Assembly: GCF_910596095.1 (NCBI RefSeq)
Contig: NC_056552.1
Span: 16,131,111-16,195,110, forward strand
Length of the DNA: 64,000 bases
Direction of reading: 5' to 3'
Source: Thunnus maccoyii
Taxonomy: Eukaryota > Chordata > Actinopteri > Scombriformes > Scombridae
Shown: in pieces, positions 48,965-62,141 of the stretch
How the letters are laid out: every line of letters begins with the position of its first letter
Numbering within the stretch: the stretch's first letter is position 1
Made by a program: the position numbers and the translations under genes
The notes under the pieces: model-generated
Seen by the model: only the letters and a program-made list of their open reading frames with translations
What the model was told of the DNA's origin: nothing
The model's database searches: none

Positions 48965-49242
48965 CCTGTAATGTGAGCAAAAAGAAAGGCGTACATCTTG
49001 GTGAACACGGTTAACATGAAGACTCAGGTAACAGGTGTAACGTTATGTCAGTAAAAAGTAAAGTTTAGCTTAGTGGCGCAGTCGTTGACCGTTAAAGTGA
49101 AAAGAACGGATGTTAGCTTATCAATGTAACTTAGCAGTCATTTCTGGCCACAAATGTCTCCTCTAACCACACTATGCTGATAAAATCTGTTATAAGCTGC
49201 GCCCGGTGTAAACGAAGTAAAAAAAATTATGGGAAAACTCAC

Positions 49243-49310
49243 CTTACACACTGTTAATGATGTGGTCAATGTGGTAAGCAGCTAACTAGTCGTCTGAACA
49301 GAAAGTTTGG
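49243..49310 (-). promoter_or_regulatory. dnaaf3 untranslated first exon (approximate 5' end)
   Basis: On the minus strand GTGTAAG|GTGAGT gives a good donor with the exon edge at 49243. The following acceptor (attacag|GATG) ends at 48965, directly before the start codon. The 5' end is estimated from the X-box position. Confidence 0.5.
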
Positions 49311-49315
49311 GTTTT

Positions 49316-49328
49316 GTTGCTAGGCAAC
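49316..49328 (-). promoter_or_regulatory. RFX X-box at the dnaaf3 promoter
   Basis: GTTGCTAGGCAAC is a near-perfect palindromic X-box, the site of RFX factors that drive ciliary genes. It lies about 75 bp upstream of the first-exon donor of dnaaf3, a ciliary assembly gene, so position and function agree. Confidence 0.7.
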
Positions 49329-49329
49329 A

Positions 49330-50690
49330 ATTTCTACATGGGGAGGACAGACGCCATCTGCAGGGCTTGATAAGTACTGTCAAGGGATTGGTTAATAGAA
49401 GTAGACGGACACACCGTGTAACCAATCAGAGAGCTAGAATAAGACGCACAGTGAGTGAGGCAGTGAGGTTGGTTCATCATGCTGTGATGTTATGAAGTTA
49501 ATTAACCGCCCAGCTTGAGTACAAATAAGCTGTATAACAGCAGTTTATTACAAGTAAGAGACAGACATCAAATATATACAATGGAGAAACTGACATTCCC
49601 TCAGAGTATACCAAGATCAATTTACCAATAAATGCTCAAGGTGGATTGACTCTTTCAGACCCCAAAGACAAGACTTTACATGAGACACTTGTATAGTCTA
49701 TAACTTCAGTATTACCATGCCAGTTGTTTTTGTGTTGTACATAGTTATGTTTGGTACCTGCAATTGATGCCTGCTACTGCAACGTTTGGATTTCGACCAA
49801 CTGCAGGTCTTCCTTTGTCTGAGGGAGACCTGTAGTTGGTCAAAATGTTGAAAATAAAGAAAGGAGAGCTCTGATGCAGTGTATGGATATCTAGTTTAAT
49901 TATTTTTTTGTATCCAGCACCCCAATGAGGTTTTGTGGATGTGCACGAAACTACTTTGTTTCATTGAAAAAGAAAGGAAAAATGTTAAGAAGGGAGAACA
50001 AGTGTGTATTTCCAAAAGCTGTATGAAAGCAAGCACACCTGTTGAAAATACCAAAAGAAAAACATGTCCCGTTCATATGGTGCCCCCTCCCTTATTTGGC
50101 ACCCTAGGCGACCGCCTATATGACCTCTGCCGAGGGCGTCCCCCAGTGACAGTGCTAGTTTCAAATCACAGTAGAGGATTCATTTGAACTTAACTGTAAG
50201 CAACGCTAGCCAAGCGTTAAAAGTGCACTCAAGCACTCAAGCAGATAGACTGATGGCAGTTTAGTGTGTATTATGTAAATTAAGATGTTAGCGGTTAGCT
50301 TAAGCCACATTATCACTGTTGTAGCTGCAGCCAAACAATAATAATGAAGATCTACTTTATGAAACATCTCCTGAAACATAAGAGGAACCCTCCAGTCGGC
50401 CATGACAGTAGTGAAGGACTCACCACAAGAATCTACTGTCCCTCTGTGTAATCATCAGGGACCTGTAAAGCAGATGCAGAGTTTTACTACCACTGATAAA
50501 GCTGGATTTGACAGTACTCCTCTCTCTTTAATCATTATCAATAATATTCTTCATTTATCTAATAGTATTCTAGAGTTGAACTCCTACAACTTTTTCACAG
50601 TTAGAGCATAAACTAATACTAACTAAATTAAACCCTTTGAATTTAATTCAAGGTGAGAGTGAGAGAAGCTTTGATCTGAAACTGTCCATT
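49330..50690. other. Intergenic region between dnaaf3 and syt5
   Basis: No convincing coding frame. A hairpin sits at 49795-49841 (15-bp stem, 17-base loop). The stretch 49900-50170 has the feel of a degraded repeat, but I cannot name it. Confidence 0.4.
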
Positions 50691-50695
50691 GTGGG

Positions 50696-50701
50696 TTTAT
50701 T
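50696..50701 (-). terminator. syt5 polyadenylation signal candidate
   Basis: AATAAA on the minus strand about 490 nt after the syt5 stop codon; first good hexamer downstream of the gene. Confidence 0.45.
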
Positions 50702-51188
50702 AGCTTTTGAAAAGATCCAGAGCATTACAACAAACATTTTTAGGACTCTGGTGCACCACAGCAATACAAAATAAGCAAAAAGGCCCATTGTACAAAACAT
50801 GAGATGTAGAAGCTCTACCATGTCTAAAACTTTTCAGAGGAACACAGAGTTATCTTGAAATCCTTCCTCAATGCATCCAAATTTTGCTAGGCCCATGCAT
50901 GAGCAAACACAACGGATGCACATTTACATTTTGGTAATTTTCATGTACACAAGTACACAGTTATATTGGTTTACAGATGTAACAGGTTTATAGGGGAAGC
51001 GGAGGTTTTAATAACAACCAAATATCAAACATATCAGTACATCACACCCGCAGATATACAAACATGTTAAAGTATCTCAAAAGAAACAAAATGTATGAAA
51101 AACAGAACATGCAAATTGAAAATACATTAGGATTAACACCGAGGAAACATATAAACAGCATGTTTTCTGAACTGAGACAGGTGTGACT

Positions 51189-54700
<3,512 letters not shown>

Positions 54701-55771
54701 GTCAGCTGTCAGAAGAAAAAAAAAAAGGCAGAATCAGCGCAGTTATTCACGTTGTGCTGGTTTGTTATGTTGTGTCTGTCACGTTGGCCTCTACAGTGAG
54801 AGATGACACAACTTCATATGTACGCTGTGTAATCCCTGTGTCCATGCGTCGCAGTACAGTGCAAAAGCATCTCTAAGCCAGAAGCTCAACATGGCTGACC
54901 CTAATCCCTCTGTTACTCTCATTCTCTCTGTCATCTCCCCCGCCCCATAACCCACCCTTTCACTTTGTCCCATCCCCATTTTTCTCTCCGCTTTTACTCG
55001 TCACTGTCTCTACACGTAACTGGATTAAACTCCAGCTCTACAATATTAATCCCAAACCCCAGAGCCTCAAAGCTCATATAAACAGGGGTTGGTCTCCTCC
55101 CTCAGTTTTCCTCACCCATGGCCCTCTGATATCTCTATATTTCAAAGCCCAGAGGAATATGGCCAACATAGAAGTGGTCTAGTATAGTGTGGTTTTCTTT
55201 AGTATTTATCCCCACGCTATTTAAAATGAACAAAAAAGAAACATTAAAATTTTAAGAATATAATTTACCAGCCTTGGAACCAGACGAATATGCTGAGCTC
55301 ATGTTTGCGAATTAGTCTGGTGATGCCAGGCTTATAATTTACATAAAGAAACTCTATATTTTTGTTAGAGACACACACAAATATTTCTCAAAGAATTTAA
55401 AATTAGTTAGTGATCATATTTTTCTAGTTGCAGCTGCTTTAAATGTAGGAAGATGCTGAATGAAATTACAACTTTGTTGTTATCAGTTGACTATTGACAT
55501 AATACTTTTTTTTAGCTTTTTATTTGGTCTAAATGGTTTTCTTCAAATGTATAGGGAACTGTGCAAACACATCACATCACTAGTGCCAGTCGAGAAGTTA
55601 AGTCCTTTGAGTAGTTATTAAAAACCTATTCTGATTTTGTTTGAACATTTTAAAGAAATTGAATTCAGAAAATCTAGCCTTTTTCACTGGTTGTAACATT
55701 TTTTGCAGTGCAGTACTCTTTCACTTGATCACAACAGAAATGTCTGAAAGCTTATGTAATATTCATCTTAC

Positions 55772-55830
55772 CTGTTGATACTCAAACTTCCTCTCTGCCG
55801 ACAGACTTTTTGGAGCAACTATTAGTTCAA
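55772..55830 (-). promoter_or_regulatory. Probable syt5 untranslated exon
   Basis: On the minus strand ATCAACAG|GTAAGATG is a good donor with the exon edge at 55772; the acceptor before the coding exon is at 54706 (ttctgacag|CTGACATG). The upstream limit is a guess. Confidence 0.4.
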
Positions 55831-57533
55831 AGTGTATTTCCTGCTGCTTCCCCTTTGGCCTGTTGAAGCCCTCACACACCCATTGTTCCTTCAGTATGGC
55901 GCTGACTCTGACTGGCAGGGTCTCTGCAACCCTTTCCATCTCAGCTACAGTGCAGGCAAATCACTAGAGCAGTGTTGTGATTTAATCCCCCTTACCCCTC
56001 CTCCTGATATCAGAATGCTGCAACACATCTGTGGCTTTATGTCTGATTGAAAATGCATAGAGAGCAACAGTCTCCTTTTCTTATATTTCTACTTGTCTGT
56101 TAACAATTTCACACATGTTGAACAATTTATGGCTTTTCCTTGGCTGGAAGGAAAAGTGTTCATTAGTTTCATGAGACATGGCAGTGGTGGGTTGTGTTTA
56201 TCCATTAGATTGAAGAGACTGTAGTGCATCCGGCCCTTCGCTAATCCCCTCAGCATAGCTGCCCTCGCAGTCAATCGTCAATCTAACACCAACTTTCACT
56301 GAAAGTGGATATTCCATCCCTTGGCTTACGATTTTACTGTACAAAACACATAGCCATATTTATAGCACAGTGAGCAGTAATCCTCAGGCATGGTGCCACG
56401 TGTTTGCACTGCTACATCTGGAAATCTCAGTGGCTCCAATCCAACATGCAACAGCCTCCACTAATAGTTAATACACAAAACTACAGAGGGAAACAAAATG
56501 GGGAAAAAACACTAACACAGAGACAAAAATTGAATATTATCAGCTTCACAGAATTTATTGCAACTAATGATTATTGTCATTATTGAATAATCTGCCCATA
56601 ATCTCGTTTTTCTCGATTAATTATTTTGTTTAAGAAATGTCAGAAATTGGTGAAAAATTAGTTATAATTTCTGAGGTGACGTCCTCAAATGTTTTATGTC
56701 TGACCAAAAGTACAAAACACAAAAATATCCCATTACCTATCATGTATGACAAAAAAAGCATCAAATCCTTACATTTGAGAAGCTGAAACCAGCATAAAAC
56801 TATTTTTCGACAAAATATTTGGCTGTTAATTTTCTCTTATCAGTTCTAATAATTGCAGAGCTTTTAAGACTGCTGGCCCCATGACATGTGTAGCTTTTGC
56901 AGTCAGCTAGATCAGCCAATTAACTGGTTTCTTTTACTTCCTCCAAGTTTAAATATACACAGAAATACTAGAAACCGTTTTAATTATCCCCAAATTATGT
57001 TTTGTAAACTCTGTTGCAATTTCAATCAATCATAATTTTTCTTTGCCATTGTGAATGTTTCCAATTATTAGTCCAAAATTTTTTTCCCAACTGTACAATA
57101 TTTGTATGGTTTATTTAGGGTGTGTTTGCACTGTGTCTCTAGATTGCAACTGAAACATTAACAGACTACAATAGGACATACGTCTGGCTGTGATGCACTC
57201 TGTAGACAAACTTCTGCAACTGTTTCTTATCTTTGCTGAAACATATAATTTACTAAGAAGCTGCATGGACACTTTGAAACCGCAGGCTGCCTGGTAAACT
57301 AATGTTAAACATTAAGCTCCCACCCAACAGTGAGTAAGCAAAGTCCCACTGTTATCTTTACCGTGTTCTATGGGGGACAGACATAACATCAGGAAAGGGA
57401 CAGAAAGTGTATTTAGACTGCATGATAGATCAGATGACTATCTGTCCCAACAACTGGACGTGGAGTTCAACTGTAAACTGCAGTGGTTACCAGAAAAAAT
57501 ACTAACAAAAACAAGGTGTTAGCATAATTTGAC
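55831..57533. other. Intergenic region between syt5 and ferritin
   Basis: AT-rich with no coding frame of substance. It includes a family E repeat at 56550-56860 and otherwise nothing I can name. Confidence 0.4.
56550..56860. repeat. Dispersed fish repeat, family E copy 3
   Basis: Begins 'ttgcaactaatgattattg', with 'gatgtcctcaaatg'-like and 'gtcagaaattggtgaaaaa' words matching the family at 58914. The far end is degraded. Confidence 0.55.
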
Positions 57534-57539
57534 TTTATT
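57534..57539 (-). terminator. Ferritin polyadenylation signal candidate
   Basis: AATAAA on the minus strand, about 450 nt after the ferritin stop codon. The intervening 3' UTR contains a 22-bp direct duplication (about 57930-57972). Confidence 0.4.
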
Positions 57540-57990
57540 CAATGTTTCCATGATATTTAAACTTTTTTAAATCTTTTTTTTGGGCTCAAAATAGTACACA
57601 TTTTAATAAAGTTTTTGTGATGGTCAAAACCTCTGATACACTGGAATGCATGACACATGATACAACGGAGTCTAAATGAACAAGTGATTCATTTTAACGG
57701 AGTAGGAAAATTGTCATTTTTAGCACCATAGTTGTGAGAACACTTTTTTCCAATGTGGTATACAAGAACAAGTGAGGTATTTTCTGTTTTGTTTTGTTTT
57801 GTTTTTTTTTTTCTTTTTTGTACTTCTCTTGTGCCATTGGTACAAGAATGAAGTTTGGGATAATCTGTGAAAATATTGTATAGTTTTCCTTAAGGGAGGG
57901 GCTGATGCCCTCTTTGACTCTATGGATCTATTGAAATGTGGAGCTTATTCTATTGAAATGTGGAGCTTATTCACTGTACTGCTGTAACGT

Positions 57991-59367
57991 TTACAGAGTG
58001 TGTTTATCAAAGAGGTATTCTCCCATTGGACCCTGGGTCTCTGACGCAGTGATGCGGGTCAGACTGCCGACGTAATCGCCCAGCTTCTTGATGGTGTCGT
58101 GGCTGTCGATGAGGAAGTTCTGCTCAAGGAAGTCACACAGCTACAAAAGAAATAAGACAGAAATATGCTATAAAAAGGTGGTCAAATAACTGATAAATTA
58201 GGACACAGTTGATATTATTAGGCTAATCATCCTTCATATCTATCATAGACAGTCATGTTTGCTCAATACATCTTGAACTCACGCAAAAAAGTATTTTTAA
58301 TGTGCAACCAGTGTAGCTGTTTGTTCATATCATCTCACAGTTAAATGACAGCCTTAAAACAATAGCATTTATATCTATCTAACGGTGTCAGACTTACATG
58401 AGGGTCAGAGTGGCTGCCAGCTCTGCGGTGCACATCAAGGATACATGTGTTTAAGGACTTCTGGTAGTCCAGGGAAAACGACATTGCATCCAGTCCACCT
58501 CTCCAATCCTCTCTACTTGGTTTCTAGAAACAGAAAGTTGAACCTCGGATCAACAAAAAAATCTTTCAATTACAACAAAAATGGCTTGAAAATACTGCCC
58601 TAAACTGTACATTGTGCACTTACAGCAATAGTCTGAAGCAAAATTCGGCCTCCTCTCATGTTCTGATATTCCAGCAGCTTCTCAGTCTGCTCTCTCTCCT
58701 TCACTGAACGCTCCAGGAAAAAACTGGAGAATTTTGGCAAGGCAACATTATCCCTGTCAAAATACATCCCCTAAAAGAGATGAGAGAACCACAGTATTTA
58801 GAGATTACAGTGCAGACAAGTAAGTAAGGAAAATAATCAATACAAAAACAGAACTTAAATACATTTCCTAATAAGCACTGTTTGTCAAATACAGCAACTA
58901 CATTGCTGTGGATTAGGGCTGAAACTAACCATTATATTCATTATTAATTAATCTGTCAATTATTTTTCACACTTGATCATGTCAGAAAATGGTGAAAAAT
59001 GTCAATAGTACTATTTCCCAAAGCCTTTTGTTCCAACCAACAGTCCACAACTTAAAGATATTCAGTTTACCATCACAGAGGACTAAAGAAACATTCACTT
59101 TTAAGAAGCTGGAACCAGAGAATTTGGACAAATTTTGTTACAGAACGACTCAAAACGATCAACTAATTATCAAAATACGTGGAGATTAATTTAATAGTTG
59201 GCTAACTAATTGATTAATCGTTGCAGCTCTACTCTGGATTAATGTAGTTGTTACATAATTCTTACCAGAGCAAGGTAGGTGTAGGATGCATTGAGCTTCA
59301 GGTTGATGAGCTTGTTGATGTCTCCTTCGCACTCCGAATGGAGGTTTTGTTTTACCACAGACTGCAT
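57991..59367 (-). CDS. Ferritin subunit with degenerate ferroxidase site (L-like), 4 coding exons
   Basis: Subunit of the 24-mer iron-storage shell. Exons in transcript order: 59266-59367, 58624-58770, 58398-58523, 57991-58140; sum 525 nt, 174 residues, normal ferritin length. Hallmarks: [51 protein letters not shown], and a C-terminal [13 protein letters not shown]. Aligned to human H chain (offset of three), the ferroxidase positions read K24 (E27), Y31 (Y34), K58 (E61), E59 (E62), Q62 (H65), Q104 (E107), S138 (Q141). Five of seven ligands are replaced, so the subunit probably cannot oxidise iron and would act as an L-type partner. [15 protein letters not shown] also resembles FTL. Exon 1 is untranslated (donor at 59983). 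No iron-responsive element was found upstream. The exact fish paralogue name is uncertain. Confidence 0.9.
58914..59232. repeat. Dispersed fish repeat, family E copy 4 (ferritin intron)
   Basis: The best-preserved copy: starts 'agggctgaaactaaccatta' and ends 'ttgattaatcgttgcagctc'. The interior has 'gtcagaaaatggtgaaaaat', 'tttcccaaagcc' and 'aagaagctggaaccagagaa'. It ends about 35 bp from the donor of the first coding exon of ferritin. Confidence 0.75.
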
Positions 59368-59982
59368 TTCTGAAAGACAGAAAAAAACACTGCAATTAAT
59401 GCGACTTGTATAAACCAAATCCAGTTCTGACCTTGGTGGTGATGAAGCCAACATTTAACCTCAGATAGTTTTACGTGTCTCCCGATTTTGTTCACTCGCC
59501 CTTTGGAGTAAGTTGATACAGGTTCTGCGCTTCTTTGCCGGACAACTATTAAGTAACAGATATTTAACAGCTTTAGTTAAACATCAGCCAGACTGTCGTC
59601 ATGTGTTGTGAAGTGTGTTGGGGTTCAAGTGGGATGTAACCTCTGAGGTCAGGTGTTCAGAAAGCTAGGTCACGCTCACGTTAGCATATTTTGTTAGCTG
59701 TTAAGTTGAACTGAAGTTCGGTTAACACCCGTTACATAGAATTAGTTCAAGAAAGCATCAGCTCCACCTCAAAAGCCCTGACTTTATCTCTTCTTGAAAA
59801 CACAAACAAAAGGCTACTGACGCCATCTTAACAAGTGAACGCTGACAGCTAACGTTAGCCGAAGTTGTATACTGACTGACTGGTTAGCTTACGTTTCAAA
59901 GTTAGCATCAACGAGTTAACCCAAGAGACAGATATGTTAGCTGAGCCTGACTGTGGCTAAAATTTGGTCTTTTGTCACTCAC

Positions 59983-60060
59983 TTGGTCTGTGATAGTAAC
60001 GCTTCTCCACTTCACCCGTGCTACTATGGCTGGCTGGTTGATTGTATCTTCATGTTTACG
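59983..60060 (-). promoter_or_regulatory. Ferritin untranslated exon 1 (5' end approximate)
   Basis: On the minus strand AGACCAA|GTGAGT gives a donor with the edge at 59983. The next acceptor (tctttcag|AAATG) sits two bases before the ATG. The exon lies downstream of the large inverted repeat at 60081-60250. Confidence 0.4.
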
Positions 60061-60080
60061 CTTGACGCAAGATTTTCTTT

Positions 60081-60250
60081 TTTTCCTAGGATGGCGAAGT
60101 CATGACCCGCCCTACTCTGCCTCTGATTGGCTTACCCTGACCAATCTAACTCCTCATGCCTAAACCTAACCAACCCAACCAACGAAGGCAATGAGTATTA
60201 GCCAATCAGAGACAGAATAGGGCGGGTCATGACTTCGCCATCCTAGAAAA
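60081..60250. repeat. Near-perfect 50-bp inverted repeat at the ferritin promoter
   Basis: Arms 60081-60134 and 60198-60250 are reverse complements over about 50 bases with one indel and two mismatches; the spacer is 63 bp. Each arm holds a CCAAT box (agCCAATcag), a GC box (GGGCGGG) and TGACTTCGC, which fits the core TGACnnnGC of an antioxidant response element. It could be a short inverted-repeat transposon or a promoter structure. Confidence 0.75.
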
Positions 60251-60299
60251 CAAATTACGCTTGCGCGTTTCTACTCTCAGTCTGTGCATCTCGGCTGCC

Positions 60300-62141
60300 A
60301 TCCCTTGTGTTGGGGGCGCATGATATTTTTCCGGCAATGTTCAATCAACCTAGGCATTAAAAGAACAGCTAACTGTTTTAATATGTTTGAGTAAAAGTGA
60401 CCATATATTGCTGGGCCATAATACTGTAACAGATACTTTTTTTTTTTTATCTCTAGGCCCAACCAACATTTTAGTCAGGGTTTCAAAGTGCTCCACAATG
60501 CTCAGTCAAGTGAAAACCTCAACAAACATGAGGACATGACACATTTTCAGATAAAACCTGTGGTGATGGGAAGCCAGTATAGCCTATGTCTTGGCTATGG
60601 TGAGGAGTGATGTAGTGGATAAAATATTACAGTAAAGTTACAGCATACTGCAGTCTGTTGAGAATCTGGGAGGGTGGGCCAAACAGGGAACTGAAACACT
60701 TATGATAATAAGAGTGCAGCATCATTCAGCATCAGTGATTCAGAGAGTAACAGACTTAGTGATGCCCTCAGAAATGTTAAGCAGAATAATTGTACAAGTG
60801 GTATTTTTCCAGTGGTATACAGATACACATAGTGCACAGTAGGACCTCATATACTGTCAGCCTGGGTCAGTGCAAGACTTTTGATAGACCTGAAAACTTA
60901 ACATTTTTTCCCTGTATTTGCACAATTTGTTGTACTGCAAACTTACTACTAGGTTTTAGTTACACCAAAGTAATAACTTAAATCAGTTTTGTTCATGCAG
61001 TTGTAAGTTTTAAATAGATGAAATGTAGATTCTTCTTTATGTTATTGACAAAGTCAGGTTGGAGCTTCAGGTTAAATATTAGTTTCACTTAGTAATAACT
61101 TTATAGTTCAGGTCTTAAAATGTCATAAAAGTTATCATACAGACAGCAACCAAAAATCATAAAATACAGTAAGTTTTCATGAATGTTGAATAAATATTCT
61201 TTTTAAAAAGAGCAGTGGTTATGCTCAGTATCTAACATATATGTTCATAATGGTTTGTTTCAGAGTGATATTATGTAACTTTATTAGATGGGGAAAACTA
61301 TTATTATTTATGAAGGCCAACTTCCTCCTCATGTTTCCCCAATGGACAGCGCTGGATAATGTTATCTTTGACAGACCAGCACTTTTATTAATCTGTAGTG
61401 TGAAACACTGTGAAGCCCTCATCCGCTGTTAAATATATAAGTGGTGGTGGTGTTTTCTGTCTGCAGTTCTTCATAGATGTTAACCACAAGGAAGCTATAA
61501 ATATCACAACCCAGTGAGACAGTGCAGAGAAACCTAAAGCAAGTCAATTCTGTGAAATCATCCCAAAAGAAGGGACCAGACAGTAATTTTAAATATGAAA
61601 TCTTTAAAACAATTATTTAAAAATACTTAAAAAACAAATAATTATAAATTAACTCAAGCAGTATTTGAAGGATTTTTCGGGGTAATATAAATGTTTGTTT
61701 ACACATCATAAAGGTACAGTCACAAACTAGTAATGACAAACACACAGCAGATATAAAGCAATTTACATTGATAAACATGTAAAACATGTACGTACCTTTG
61801 ACATGTGGCACACAAATGACCGTTAATAAGGAAGTAACAGACAAGGCAAAGGTTGTACAAGGCCAAAAGGATAAGCAGCTTAGTCACTTGCCATTATAAG
61901 CAGGGACCAGAGGTTAAAAGAGGAGGACATGGTTAAGAATTAAAAGTCAACACCACTGAAATAAAATTAATATTGAACTGTGTCAGCTGAAAAACATTGT
62001 TTGCCAACCTGAAGTGCTGTTGTTTTAGTCAACACACAAGTGGCAGTACTGAAAATAGAAACTTGAAGTTCACCCTGGGACGGCAAACCAAAAGGAATTT
62101 AACAAGTTTATAGTATGTCTGCAGCTTATTAAATCTTTACA
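60300..62141. other. Intergenic region between ferritin and ptprh
   Basis: AT-rich, without a coding frame of substance. The last few hundred bases presumably contain the ptprh promoter and 5' UTR, but no TATA box or start could be assigned. Confidence 0.35.

Noticed and set aside
59380-59400. Candidate iron-responsive element loop (CAGTG) before the ferritin ATG
   Set aside because: It sits upstream of the acceptor in the intron, with no bulged C at the right distance and no complementary stem.
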